This document shows positions 1 through 8,357 of a stretch of DNA of 64,000 nucleotides, in pieces. The notes beneath the pieces are model-generated. The model did no database searches and was not told the DNA's origin. It was given only the letters and a program-made list of their open reading frames with translations. This DNA is from Aquibium microcysteis. GTDB lineage: Bacteria > Pseudomonadota > Alphaproteobacteria > Rhizobiales > Rhizobiaceae. Position 1 is the stretch's first letter. Each line of letters begins with the position of its first letter. A program made the position numbers and the translations under genes. The DNA lies in the NCBI RefSeq assembly GCF_014495845.1, contig NZ_CP061080.1, positions 5,818,001 through 5,882,000 of the forward strand, in the 5' to 3' direction.

Positions 1-39
1 TCAACGAGACGCCGGACTGGTCCGGCCGGGGCGTTCGTC

Positions 40-468
40 TCAGGAAAGCTGGACGCGCACGTTCACTTTACCACGATGCTCCTCGAGGGAGACGCGATGG
101 ACTGTCCGCCGCCGCTGTCGCGCCAGCCGCTCCGCGGCCTTCTCGATGCGGGTCCGGGCGGCAGCGATCAGCAGGCCGCTGCGCGGATTGGCGGGTCCGG
201 GCGCCACGTCCTTGAACAGGAAGGTGTTCGCGCCGGACGCCATTCCCTCGACCGCGCGCAGCAGCGCCGCGATCAACACCTCGTCTCCGAGCTTGCCGGG
301 ATTGAAATCGGAAACGACCACTTCGTCCCGAACGGGAAGCTCGATCCGGACCCAGAATACACCGTCCGAGGGAGACGAGGCCTTTACGGCGTAGTCGTCG
401 CTGCGGACGTCGACTTGCGCGGAGACGTCGTCCCTGTGGACGATCGGGAGCCGGATGATTTCTGCCAT
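40..468 (-). CDS. Hypothetical protein, 142 aa
   Basis: I do not recognise a family. The protein has a mixed alpha/beta-looking N-terminal two thirds and a basic segment near residues 110-125 (RLARQRRRTVHR). There is no signal peptide or membrane segment, so it is probably cytoplasmic. The start at 468 is preceded by GGGAAG at a normal distance, and a promoter-like pair lies about 40 bases upstream. The same stretch stays open in other frames, as is common at this GC content, so the call rests on the start signals and the plausible protein composition. Confidence 0.6.
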   Translation of the reverse strand: MAEIIRLPIVHRDDVSAQVDVRSDDYAVKASSPSDGVFWVRIELPVRDEVVVSDFNPGKLGDEVLIAALLRAVEGMASGANTFLFKDVAPGPANPRSGLLIAAARTRIEKAAERLARQRRRTVHRVSLEEHRGKVNVRVQLS

Positions 469-507
469 GACGCGCTTCCCGACTGATTCCGAAGGCCGAC
501 TCAGACA

Positions 508-536
508 CGGTTAACGCGCTCTTAACGATTTATCAA
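508..536 (-). promoter_or_regulatory. Putative sigma-70-type promoter of the 142-aa gene
   Basis: Read on the minus strand, TTGATA (536-531) and TAACCG (513-508) are separated by exactly 17 bases. The pair lies about 40 bases upstream of the start at 468, in the most AT-rich stretch nearby. The -35 box is good and the -10 box is only fair. Confidence 0.35.
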
Positions 537-641
537 CGACCGGCGGCGACGTCGCCCCGCCGTCCGTACAACGGCGCGCGCGGGCGACCGTCGTCCGCGG
601 CGGGGCAATGCAGGCTCAGAGGGCTCGTCGCCGCGCCTTCG

Positions 642-890
642 TCATCCCCGCTCGGGGCGTTCGTCGGGAAACCGGGCGTGGTGACGCTCCGCCGAGCGAT
701 CGTTCTCCACGGGACGGGCGCGATTGAACCGGTCGAGATAGGACTGGTCGGGCAGCGACCTCAGGAAGGCGACGGTTTCGATCGTCCGTTCCAGCCGGAC
801 GCCCTTCATGGCGACGAGAGTGCCACCTTCGGACAGGGTTTTCGGCCCGCCGCCCGCCGTCCGCTCGGGAAAGGGAAAGAGTATGGCCAT
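642..890 (-). CDS. Small hypothetical protein, 82 aa
   Basis: This short protein has no family I recognise. It is polar with a charged C-terminus (ERHHARFPDERPERG) and has no signal or membrane segment. GAGG lies four bases before the ATG at 890. It could be co-oriented with the 142-aa gene, but the gap of about 170 bases holding a separate promoter argues against one operon. Coding status is uncertain because GC-rich DNA yields open frames of this length by chance. Confidence 0.4.
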   Translation of the reverse strand: MAILFPFPERTAGGGPKTLSEGGTLVAMKGVRLERTIETVAFLRSLPDQSYLDRFNRARPVENDRSAERHHARFPDERPERG

Positions 891-1356
891 CGTGGCGCCT
901 CGTTGCGCCCCGAGCTTCTCAGGCCATGGTTAACGAAGGGTTCACGCGGCACTTCGGCACCGGCGCAGGTCCGGCCGGCGGGGGCCTCTCGCCCGGCCCC
1001 CGCGGCCTGCACCGCCCCTGCATCCACCTCCCGTTGCAATCTGCTCCCATGGCGGCGCTTCGGGAGGATCATGAGCCAGCTGCGCGTCCAGACGCGTGAC
1101 GCGTGAGCGTGAGACGGTGGCGGTGATGGACGCGATGAGGAGGGCGCGGGGGTGAACCCCTGCCGCGTCAGGCTTCCGCCCGCGGCGTCGGCATGGGAAC
1201 TCCGGGGCGGCCGCGGGCATTATGCGATGGATCGGGACCGGCGCGCCGGTTCCGCGTGAACCGATCCCGCATCCCGCACGGAGCAGCCTCATCGCGCCGT
1301 CCAAACACATGCCGAACCCCGATGTTCCCGCTACGAAGCCCGATGTTCCCGACACG
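891..1356. other. Intergenic stretch before the KaiC operon
   Basis: About 465 bases without a convincing gene. Open frames here are antisense or start without ribosome sites. The stretch separates divergent genes, so it should carry the promoter for the kaiC-like operon, but I cannot point to a clear -35/-10 pair. The only structure I can support is a tandem repeat at its right end, described separately. Confidence 0.4.
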
Positions 1357-1357
1357 A
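1318..1357 (+). repeat. Tandem 19-base direct repeat, 21-base period, before kaiC-like start
   Basis: CCCGATGTTCCCGCTACGA (1318-1336) is repeated with two changes at 1339-1357, giving a 21-base period that equals two helical turns and seven codons. The second copy ends on the A of the chosen ATG. It could be a tandem operator. Alternatively, if translation begins at the ATG at 1309, it encodes a short PDVPxT repeat in a disordered N-terminus. Confidence 0.5.
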
Positions 1358-2865
1358 TGAATACTCGCGACCCGCGCATCTCCACCGGCACCGAAGGTCT
1401 GGACGTCGTCCTCGGCGGCGGCCTGACGCCTGCCAGGGTCTATCTCGTCGAAGGCACGCCCGGCTCGGGCAAGACCACGCTGGCGCTGCAGTTCCTGTTC
1501 GAGGGCGCGGCGCGCGGCGAGCGGTGCCTGTATATCACCCTGTCGGAAACCCGCGACGAACTGTCGGCGATCGCCCTGTCGCATGGCTGGAACCTCGACA
1601 GCATCGAGCTGTTCGAGCTTTCGGCGGTGCAGGACATTCTGGGCGACGGGCGGGAGCAGACGATCCTGCACCCGTGGGAGGTGGAACTGTCGGCCACCGT
1701 CGACCTGATCATGGCGCGGGTGGAGGCCGTGCGGCCGACGCGGCTGGTCTTCGACAGCCTGTCGGAGCTGCGGCTGCTGGCGCAGGATTCGCTGCGCTAC
1801 CGGCGCCAGGTGCTGGGCCTGAAGCAGTACTTCTCCGGCAAGGCCATCACCGTGCTGCTGGTCGACGACATGACCACGACCGGCGGCGGGCGCGACAACC
1901 ACCTGCACTCGATCGCCCACGGCGTGGTCACGCTGGAGCGCGACACGCTGGACTTCGGCGCGGCGCGGCGCCGCTGCCAGGTGCAGAAGATGCGCGGCAT
2001 CCGCTTCTCGGCCGGCTATCACGACATGACCATCGAGACCGGCGAGCTGCGGGTGTATCCGAGCCTGATCGCCGCGCAGCACGGCAAGCCTTTCGCCGGC
2101 GAACCGGTCAGCAGCGGCAACGCCGCGCTGGACGGACTGATGGAGGGCGGGCCGCTGCGCGGGACGAGCGTTCTCCTGACCGGCCCTGCCGGCAGCGGCA
2201 AGACGACCGTGGCCTTCAGCTACGCGCTCGCCGCCTGCGCCCGCGGCGAGCCGGCGACGGTCTACGAGTTCGACGAGCGCGTCGGCACGCTGATCGCGCG
2301 CGCCAGGGCGATGAGCCAGGACCCGCAGCCCTACCTGGAGAACGGGCTGCTGAAGATCGTGCAGGTGGACCCGGCCGACATCACGCCGGGCCATTTCGCC
2401 TGGATGGTCCGGCGGGAGGTGCAGGAGCGCGGCGTGCGCGTGATCGTGCTCGACAGCATGAACGGCTACCTGACCTCCATGCCGCAGGAGAAGCAGCTGC
2501 TGCTGCAACTGCACGAGCTGCTGTCCTATCTGAGCCAGGAGGGGGTGCTGACGCTGCTGATCAACCCGCAGGCGGGGCTGGTGGGCTCGATGACGAGCAG
2601 CCACGTCAACATCTCCTACATCGCCGACGTGGTGGTGCTGTTCCGCTTCTTCGAGGCCAAGGGGCGCATCCGCAAGGCGATGTCGGTCCTGAAGAACCGC
2701 GGCGGCGCGCACGAGGACGTCATCCGCGAACTGCTCATCGACCGCGGCGGCATCCGGGTCGGCAACGGGCTGACCGAGTTCAGCGGCGTCCTCACCGGCA
2801 CGCCGCAATTCGTGGGCGACGAGGACAGGCTGATGGAACACCGGTCGGATGCAGCCGCTGAGTGA
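1357..2865 (+). CDS. KaiC-like double-domain RecA/RAD55 ATPase
   Basis: A 502-aa protein with two tandem KaiC/RAD55-type P-loop domains: Walker A GTPGSGKT at about residues 33-40 and GPAGSGKT at about 275-282. Two-domain KaiC-family ATPases are known as circadian or signalling hexamers in cyanobacteria and occur widely without KaiA/KaiB in other bacteria; no kaiB is visible here. ATG 1357 was chosen because it immediately precedes the conserved N-terminus (RISTGTEGLDVVLGGG). ATGs at 1309 and 1222 are in frame, and none has a good ribosome site. The last 17 bases overlap the start of the histidine kinase gene, so the two are translationally coupled. The likely role is an ATP-dependent signalling partner of that kinase; clock function is not shown. 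Confidence 0.9.
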   Translation: MNTRDPRISTGTEGLDVVLGGGLTPARVYLVEGTPGSGKTTLALQFLFEGAARGERCLYITLSETRDELSAIALSHGWNLDSIELFELSAVQDILGDGREQTILHPWEVELSATVDLIMARVEAVRPTRLVFDSLSELRLLAQDSLRYRRQVLGLKQYFSGKAITVLLVDDMTTTGGGRDNHLHSIAHGVVTLERDTLDFGAARRRCQVQKMRGIRFSAGYHDMTIETGELRVYPSLIAAQHGKPFAGEPVSSGNAALDGLMEGGPLRGTSVLLTGPAGSGKTTVAFSYALAACARGEPATVYEFDERVGTLIARARAMSQDPQPYLENGLLKIVQVDPADITPGHFAWMVRREVQERGVRVIVLDSMNGYLTSMPQEKQLLLQLHELLSYLSQEGVLTLLINPQAGLVGSMTSSHVNISYIADVVVLFRFFEAKGRIRKAMSVLKNRGGAHEDVIRELLIDRGGIRVGNGLTEFSGVLTGTPQFVGDEDRLMEHRSDAAAE

Positions 2866-3901
2866 GACGGTGCACATCCTGGCGCCATCGGGCAGGGATG
2901 CCGAGAACATCCGCGCCACGCTGGCGGCGCACGGGTTGACGGGCCGCCCCATCGCCTCGCTCGCGGCCCTGGCGGAGACGCTGGGCGACGAGACCGGCGC
3001 GATCCTGATGACCGAGGATGCCGCCGCGCGCGGCGACTGGGGCGGCCTCGTCACCGCCATCGAGGCGCAGCCTGCCTGGTCGGCCTATCCTTTCATCTTC
3101 ATCGTCAGCCGGCGGCAGTCGATGTCGGAGCAGATGCAACTGCGGCGCCTCGTGCCGGTCGAGATCGTCAACATGATCACGCTGGAACGGCCGATGAGCT
3201 CCCAGAGCCTCGTCAGCGCGGTGCGCTGGGCGCTCAACGGGCGGCGCCGGCAGTACCAGGTGCGCGATCATCTCCTGGAACTGGAGGCGGCCGCGCAGCG
3301 CCAGCGCCTGATGACGCGCGAACTCGCCCACCGCGTGAAGAACACGATCGCGGTGCTGCAGTCGATCGCCTCGCAGACGTTGCGCCGCGCCGGCGGGCTG
3401 GAAGACGTGGAGCGGCTCCTGGTGGAGCGCTTCGCGGCGCTGGCCCGCGCACACGACCTGCTGCTGTCGACCGACTTCCAGCGCTCCGACTTCCGCCTGC
3501 TGCTCGACGCGACGCTCTCCGTCCACATGGTGGAGGAGGGCCGCCTGCGCCTCCACGGACCGGACGTCGACTTCTCGCCGCAGGCGGCGCTGACCTTCGC
3601 GCTGGTGGTGCACGAACTGGCGACGAATGCGATGAAATACGGTGCGCTCAGCCGTTCGTCCGGCGCGATCGACATCGTCTGGGCCGTGGAAGGCGATGGC
3701 GGCGAGCCGCTGTTCGACTTCCGCTGGGCAGAGATCAACGACCAGCCGCCGCCGCGCGCCGGCAGCGCGGGCTTCGGCACGCGGCTGATCAGGGCGAGCC
3801 TCGGGGCGATCGGCGAAGTGTCGAGCACCTATGCGGAGAAGGGGTTGGTGCTGACGTTCTCGGCACCGCTGCGCGCGCTGACGCATGGCGTGGCCGGCTG
3901 A
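2849..3901 (+). CDS. HWE-family sensor histidine kinase
   Basis: A 350-aa protein. Residues 1-130 resemble a receiver-like or sensory domain without an obvious phospho-acceptor pocket. A short coiled segment (about 135-155) leads into the dimerisation helix with H161 (ELAHRVKNTIAVLQ). The ATP-binding part has the N-box HELATNAMKYG (H255) and the FRWAE motif (W293, E295), which together define the HWE/HisKA_2 class common in alphaproteobacteria. There is no membrane segment, so the kinase is soluble and its input is probably protein-borne, with the overlapping KaiC-like ATPase the obvious candidate. The output regulator is not encoded next to it; HWE kinases often feed single-domain or PhyR-type regulators elsewhere. 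Confidence 0.9.
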   Translation: MQPLSETVHILAPSGRDAENIRATLAAHGLTGRPIASLAALAETLGDETGAILMTEDAAARGDWGGLVTAIEAQPAWSAYPFIFIVSRRQSMSEQMQLRRLVPVEIVNMITLERPMSSQSLVSAVRWALNGRRRQYQVRDHLLELEAAAQRQRLMTRELAHRVKNTIAVLQSIASQTLRRAGGLEDVERLLVERFAALARAHDLLLSTDFQRSDFRLLLDATLSVHMVEEGRLRLHGPDVDFSPQAALTFALVVHELATNAMKYGALSRSSGAIDIVWAVEGDGGEPLFDFRWAEINDQPPPRAGSAGFGTRLIRASLGAIGEVSSTYAEKGLVLTFSAPLRALTHGVAG

Positions 3902-3994
3902 AGCGGGCGTTGGAACGCCGAACGCCGACGGACCCGGTTTCCTCCGACCAGCTGTCCCCATAGCCCGCTCATACATGAACTAGGAAAAAAGTCC

Positions 3995-4023
3995 TTGACG
4001 GCGTCACGGTGATCCTGTAGGTA
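3995..4023 (+). promoter_or_regulatory. Putative promoter of the gene transfer agent cluster
   Basis: TTGACG (3995-4000) and TAGGTA (4018-4023) are spaced by 17 bases in the 230-base gap between the kinase gene and the first GTA gene. It is the only good -35/-10 pair I see there. In Rhodobacter the cluster is driven by the activator GafA, whose site I cannot recognise by eye. Confidence 0.4.
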
Positions 4024-4130
4024 TTCGTCATCGTCGAAGAATTGCGCCTGAAGAGCGCCGCCCGGGCTGCAAGGCGGGGTGGTTCGGGCCGCTGTCGGCG
4101 GGCAGATATCGGGACATGTCGGGAGAGGTC

Positions 4131-4838
4131 ATGACACGCGGAACGGTGCCGCAGTGGATGGCGGCACGCGCGCTCTGCGAGGGCGCGCCCTTGACGGTGA
4201 GCCTGGTGGCAGCGGCGATGGACGTCGATGGCGATGTCGTCCGCGCGCGGGCGGTGGCCGAGAACTGGCAGTGCATCGACGGGAGCCCGTCGCGGGGGAA
4301 GGCGCTGCCGGACCAGATCATCGCCGCGAGCGCTGCCGAAGGTGAATGGCAGGAGCGGGCTGCCGCGTCCTCCGGGGCGGAGCCGGCGGCGGGCGCCGCG
4401 GAGACGGACCGGGCCGGCGGAGCCCGCGGACATCGCGTCATCCCCCTGCCGGGTCGTGGCCCGGGCGGCGCCGCCGCCGCGACGCCGGCAATGCGAGCCG
4501 ACGTGCCGGCGCTGCCGCCGCCCGCCACGCAAGACGCAGCCTCGGTGATCGCCGGTGCGAGCGCCTTCGTGATCGGCCAACTGGCGGCGCTGGTCGAACG
4601 CGCCGAGCGCAGCGGGGCAGGGCTGGACAAGAAGGAGATCGACGGCCTTTCGGCCTTCGCCGGCATGATCGAACGCTGGGAAGCGCGCGCACGAGAACGC
4701 GAGCAGGAAGAAGAGACCACCAGTGACGAAGACCTCGCCCGATACGTCCGCGACGTCAATGAACGCATCGTCGACCTGGCTGCGCTCGAAGCTCGCCGGC
4801 TCCTCGCCGCCGGCTTTCGTCCGCAGGACGACGCCTAG
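4131..4838 (+). CDS. GTA g1-like small terminase subunit (TerS)
   Basis: A 235-aa protein at the g1 position of an RcGTA-type cluster, directly upstream of the large terminase. The N-terminus (about residues 5-50) looks like a helix-turn-helix DNA-recognition unit as in small terminases. An Ala/Pro/Gly-rich linker (about 75-135) follows, and the C-terminal part is strongly helical and charged, consistent with oligomerisation. In RcGTA this protein guides non-specific headful packaging of host DNA. ATG 4131 was chosen over 4116 because GGGAG lies five bases before it. The 3' end overlaps the large terminase gene by 116 bases in another frame. Identification rests mainly on position and length. 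Confidence 0.75.
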   Translation: MTRGTVPQWMAARALCEGAPLTVSLVAAAMDVDGDVVRARAVAENWQCIDGSPSRGKALPDQIIAASAAEGEWQERAAASSGAEPAAGAAETDRAGGARGHRVIPLPGRGPGGAAAATPAMRADVPALPPPATQDAASVIAGASAFVIGQLAALVERAERSGAGLDKKEIDGLSAFAGMIERWEARAREREQEEETTSDEDLARYVRDVNERIVDLAALEARRLLAAGFRPQDDA

Positions 4839-6087
4839 GCGTTACCTGGAGAGCTGGGCGGGACAGGCCAGGCACGAGCAATATCCGCTGTGGCGGCTTT
4901 CTGCGAATGCGCGCGCCGGCTGGATCGTGATCGGCGGCCGCGGCGCCGGCAAGACGCGGCTCGGCGCCGAATGGGTTCAGGGCGTGGCCCGCGGCCTGTC
5001 GCCCTATGCGCTCGAGCGTTACGCGTCGCTGGCCCTGGTGGGCGAGACGCTGACGGACGTGCGCGAGGTGATGATCGAGGGTCCCTCCGGCATCCGCACC
5101 ATCGCGCGAGAGGACCGGCCGCGCTTCGAGCCGTCGCGGCGGAGGCTGGTCTGGGACCGCTCCGGCGCGGTGGCGCAGATCTTCTCGGCCGAGGATCCCG
5201 ACAGCCTGCGCGGGCCGCAGTTCGCGGCGGCCTGGTGCGACGAGCTGGCCAAATGGAAGAACATGGACGCGACCTTCGACATGCTGCAGTTCGGCCTGCG
5301 TCTCGGACGGCTGCCGCTGCAGCTCGTCACCACCACGCCCCGGCCGGCCAAGCTGGTGCGCCGGCTGATGGCCGACCCGAGCTTCGAACTGACCCGCATG
5401 ACGACGCGCGACAACGCCCGCAACCTCGCCGCCGGCTTCCTGGCCGCCGTCGAGGCCCGCTACGGCGGCACCGTCCTCGGCCGCCAGGAACTGGAGGGCG
5501 AGGTGATCGCCGACCGCCCCGACGCCCTCTGGGTGCGGGCGCAGGTGGAGGCGGCGCTGGCGCCGGAGCTTGCCCGCCGCCCGCTGTCGCGGATCGTCGT
5601 GGCGGTGGACCCGCCGGCCGGCTCGCGGCGCAGCTCGGACGCCTGCGGCATCGTGGCCGCGGGAATGGTCGCCCCGGGCGTGGCACTGGTTCTGGCCGAT
5701 GCCACGGTGCAGGGGCTGACGCCGCAGGGCTGGGCCGCGCGTGCGGTGGCGCTCTACCGCGAACTCGAGGCGGACTGTCTGGTGGCGGAGGTGAACCAGG
5801 GCGGAGACATGGTGGCGGCGGTGATCCGCGGCGTCGATGCGACCGTGCCGGTGCGCAGCGTCCGCGCCAGCCGCGGCAAGTGGATGCGCGCCGAACCGGT
5901 GGCCGCACTCTACGAGCAGGGGCGCGTTCGCCACGCCGCGCGCTTTCCGGCGCTGGAGGACGAGATGTGCGATTTCGCAGCAGACGGGCTGTCGTCGGGC
6001 CGATCGCCCGACCGGCTCGACGCGCTGGTGTGGGCGATCACCGAGCTGATGCTGCACGGCAGCGAGCCTCGCGTGAGAACGCTCTAG
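4723..6087 (+). CDS. GTA g2: large terminase subunit (TerL)
   Basis: The DNA-packaging motor ATPase/nuclease, 454 aa, normal length. Walker A is GGRGAGKT at residues 71-78, and the Walker B-like AAWCDE lies near residue 171. The RNase H-like nuclease domain begins near residue 290 (VVAVDPPAGS) and ends with the acidic DRLDALVWA segment. In GTAs this motor fills the head with random host DNA. The start is GTG 4723 with an excellent GGAAGAAGAG ribosome site; an in-frame ATG at 4759 lacks one. It overlaps the small terminase gene and is followed after about 100 bases by the portal gene. Confidence 0.95.
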   Translation: MTKTSPDTSATSMNASSTWLRSKLAGSSPPAFVRRTTPRRYLESWAGQARHEQYPLWRLSANARAGWIVIGGRGAGKTRLGAEWVQGVARGLSPYALERYASLALVGETLTDVREVMIEGPSGIRTIAREDRPRFEPSRRRLVWDRSGAVAQIFSAEDPDSLRGPQFAAAWCDELAKWKNMDATFDMLQFGLRLGRLPLQLVTTTPRPAKLVRRLMADPSFELTRMTTRDNARNLAAGFLAAVEARYGGTVLGRQELEGEVIADRPDALWVRAQVEAALAPELARRPLSRIVVAVDPPAGSRRSSDACGIVAAGMVAPGVALVLADATVQGLTPQGWAARAVALYRELEADCLVAEVNQGGDMVAAVIRGVDATVPVRSVRASRGKWMRAEPVAALYEQGRVRHAARFPALEDEMCDFAADGLSSGRSPDRLDALVWAITELMLHGSEPRVRTL

Positions 6088-6185
6088 CCGAGCCTGCAAC
6101 CCTTCCGGACCCTCGCGCCCCGCAGCCCTGCCGGCGACGGAGCCCGCGATCCCGGCGACCAATCCAACGACGAGCGGAGACCACC

Positions 6186-7457
6186 ATGCGACTGACCTGG
6201 CCGTGGGCACGCCCGCGGACGACCGCGCGTGCAGGCGCCCCGGAGCACAAGCAGACGGCCGGCTTCGTGGCGCTGCACGTGGCCGGAGAGGCGCGCTGGA
6301 CGCGACGCGACTATGCCGGCCTCGCCCGCGAGGGCTACATGAGCAATCCGGTCGCCCACCGGGCCGTCAAACTCGTGGCGGAGGCCGTGGCCGGGCTGCA
6401 GCTGCTGGCCTACGAAGACGGACGCGAGCGCGCCGACCATCCGGCGCTCGCGCTGATGGCGCGGCCGAATGCGCGCCAGTCGGGAGCCGAATTCCTCGAA
6501 GCCCTGCACGGCCATCTGCTGATCGCCGGCAATGCCTTTGTCGAGTTGAGCTCCGGGCTGCACGGATCGACGGAGATGCATCTCCTGCGGCCGGACCAGG
6601 TGACCCTGGCCTGCGACGGCGCCGGCTGGCCGCAGGCGCTGGAGTACCAGGCGGCCGGCAGCCGCCGCCGCATCGCGCTCGGCCCCGACGGCACCGCACT
6701 GCATCTGGCGCTGTTCCATCCGCTCGACGAGCACCGCGGCTTCCCGCCGCTGGAGGCGGCGATGGCCGCCCTCGATACCCACAACGCCGCCGCCGGCTGG
6801 AACAAGGCGCTGCTCGACAATTCGGCCCGGCCGTCCGGCGCGCTGATCTATGCGCCGAAGGATGGCGGCAGCCTCACCGACGAGCAGTTCGACCGGCTGA
6901 AGGCGGAGCTGGACGCTCATACGGGCGCTACCCGCGCCGGCCGGCCGCTGCTGCTCGACGGCGGGCTGGACTGGAAGGCGATGGGGCTGACCCCGCGCGA
7001 CATGGACTTCACCGAAGCCCGCAACGGCGCGGCCCGGGACATCGCGCTGGCGCTCGGCGTGCCGCCCATGCTGCTCGGCATTCCGGGGGACGCGACCTAT
7101 GCCAACTACGCGGAAGCCAACCGCTCCTTCTTCCGCCTGACCGTGCTGCCGATGGCCGGCCGCACGCTGGCCGCCCTGTCGCGTCTGCTCGACCGGTCGG
7201 GACGGCTGAAGCTCTGGTACGACGCCGACGCGATCGGCGCGCTCGCTCCCGAACGCGAAGCGCTGTGGCAGCGCGTCACCGCGGCCGGCTTCCTCAGCGA
7301 CGACGAGAAGCGCGAGGCGGTCGGGTATGGCGGCGCAAGCAGGAGCGGGGCGTGGCGAGGGGTGGAGGCGGAGCTGCGAATGGCGACGGGCGACCGGCGC
7401 GCGGCGGACGCGGCCGAGGAGCCGAGCCGTCAGGGTACGGCGGAACCATGTCCATGA
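6186..7457 (+). CDS. GTA g3: HK97-family portal protein
   Basis: Dodecameric portal through which DNA is pumped, 423 aa, typical for the HK97/RcGTA family. The N-terminus carries the family-type sequence GYMSNPVAHRAVKLVAEAV (about residues 46-64), followed by LLIAGNAFVEL and the central segment TEARNGAARDIALALGVPP, all characteristic of phage portal proteins of this class. ATG 6186 is preceded by GGAGACCACC. The open frame extends far upstream only as a shadow of the terminase gene. The last 10 bases overlap the next small gene. Confidence 0.95.
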   Translation: MRLTWPWARPRTTARAGAPEHKQTAGFVALHVAGEARWTRRDYAGLAREGYMSNPVAHRAVKLVAEAVAGLQLLAYEDGRERADHPALALMARPNARQSGAEFLEALHGHLLIAGNAFVELSSGLHGSTEMHLLRPDQVTLACDGAGWPQALEYQAAGSRRRIALGPDGTALHLALFHPLDEHRGFPPLEAAMAALDTHNAAAGWNKALLDNSARPSGALIYAPKDGGSLTDEQFDRLKAELDAHTGATRAGRPLLLDGGLDWKAMGLTPRDMDFTEARNGAARDIALALGVPPMLLGIPGDATYANYAEANRSFFRLTVLPMAGRTLAALSRLLDRSGRLKLWYDADAIGALAPEREALWQRVTAAGFLSDDEKREAVGYGGASRSGAWRGVEAELRMATGDRRAADAAEEPSRQGTAEPCP

Positions 7458-7777
7458 CCGGACTTTCGGAGACCGCCTGGATCTGGGCGGCGAAGGGCGC
7501 CGGCGCCGTCGCCGGGTCGGCGATCTCGCTGGCCTACATCCTGCCGCGCGGGCGGCGCGACGCGGCGGTCCGCTTTGCCGTCGGCACGGCCTGCGGGCTG
7601 GTGTTCGGCGGCGCGGCGGGGCTGAAGATCGTGGACGAACTGGGAATCGCGGGGGCGATCGGTCCGGCCGAGACCATGCTGCTCGGCGCGGCGTCGGCGA
7701 GCCTCACCGCCTGGTGGGCGCTGGGTTTCGTGATGCGGGCGTTCAGGCGCGGCGGCCGGTGGCCGGAAGACCGCTGA
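7448..7777 (+). CDS. GTA g3.5-like small membrane protein
   Basis: A 109-aa protein whose gene overlaps the portal gene by 10 bases and sits where RcGTA has the small g3.5 gene. Three hydrophobic segments are visible (about residues 12-32, 42-62 and 72-95), with glycine-rich small-residue packing. It resembles what I recall as DUF6107 in Rhizobiales GTA clusters, but that name is tentative. The product is not a known virion protein. It could be a membrane-linked accessory, for example in assembly or lysis. Confidence 0.75.
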   Translation: MSMTGLSETAWIWAAKGAGAVAGSAISLAYILPRGRRDAAVRFAVGTACGLVFGGAAGLKIVDELGIAGAIGPAETMLLGAASASLTAWWALGFVMRAFRRGGRWPEDR

Positions 7778-7794
7778 GGCAGCGCGCGGGCAGA

Positions 7795-7815
7795 TCGTCG
7801 GCGGCATGCCGACGA
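7795..7815. terminator. Hairpin between convergent genes
   Basis: TCGTCGGC (7795-7802) pairs perfectly with GCCGACGA (7808-7815) around a five-base loop. It lies 18 bases after the g3.5-like gene and about 70 bases beyond the end of the opposite-strand small gene. There is no T-run, so termination may be partial; transcription must continue through to the downstream GTA genes unless they have their own promoter. Confidence 0.4.
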
Positions 7816-7883
7816 CATCACCCGGCGGCAGTGCCATTCAGGGCCTCGATGCGGCCTTGCCGACGGGCGCAGCCGGCGCCGGC

Positions 7884-8081
7884 TCACCAGATCCAGACGA
7901 CGAGACCGATCAGCAGAATCCATATCAGCAGGCTGACGCCGATGGCGGCGATGCGGACATGGGCCGGACGGACCTGTCCGGTATCGAGACGCAGCCGCCT
8001 GACCATGACGCCCGTCCCCACGAGTGCGGCGCCGCACATGCGCGAGTGACGCCATCCGGCGGACCAGTCACGGTAGCTCAT
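7884..8081 (-). CDS. 65-aa membrane protein inserted on the opposite strand inside the GTA cluster
   Basis: A short protein with a soluble basic N-terminus (about residues 1-40) and one strong C-terminal membrane segment (IAAIGVSLLIWILLIGLVVW, residues 45-64), i.e. tail-anchored. The ATG at 8081 is preceded on its strand by GAGAAGGCAAGG. I do not recognise a family. It interrupts the GTA cluster between the g3.5-like gene and the prohead protease and faces against all GTA genes, so it is probably a separately regulated passenger. A longer antisense open frame continuing to 8948 is a shadow of the protease gene. Confidence 0.6.
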   Translation of the reverse strand: MSYRDWSAGWRHSRMCGAALVGTGVMVRRLRLDTGQVRPAHVRIAAIGVSLLIWILLIGLVVWIW

Positions 8082-8132
8082 GCGACCTTGCCTTCTCGCC
8101 CCGGTTGCCGAGGCCGCTGATACACCCCCGAT

Positions 8133-8145
8133 CGATATCATATCG
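8133..8145. promoter_or_regulatory. Perfect 13-base palindrome CGATATCATATCG
   Basis: Arms CGATAT and ATATCG flank a single central C in a locally AT-rich patch. It lies about 50 bases upstream of the 65-aa minus-strand gene and about 210 bases upstream of the prohead protease gene. It could be an operator controlling either direction. No -35/-10 pair is clear around it. Confidence 0.35.
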
Positions 8146-8357
8146 TTTCCTTGCCAACAATGCTGTGCAAGTGGGGGAATCGCCGCCCTCCATGCGACTT
8201 TCGCAGGGATCCCTGCGGTGCGCGGAGCGTGCAGGGCGAAAGGGCGGCGGACAGGGCCGGGCGCGCCGGGTGCCGCCCTCGCCAACGCGCTGCACGACCG
8301 TTCCGCGAAGGTCCGAGGAAATCCCCTCCGGCCGACCAGTTCCAGGGAGCAGGACCG

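Noticed and set aside
1168..3060. Long minus-strand open frame opposite the KaiC-like gene
   Set aside because: Shadow frame; the plus strand shows two Walker motifs and a conserved kinase.
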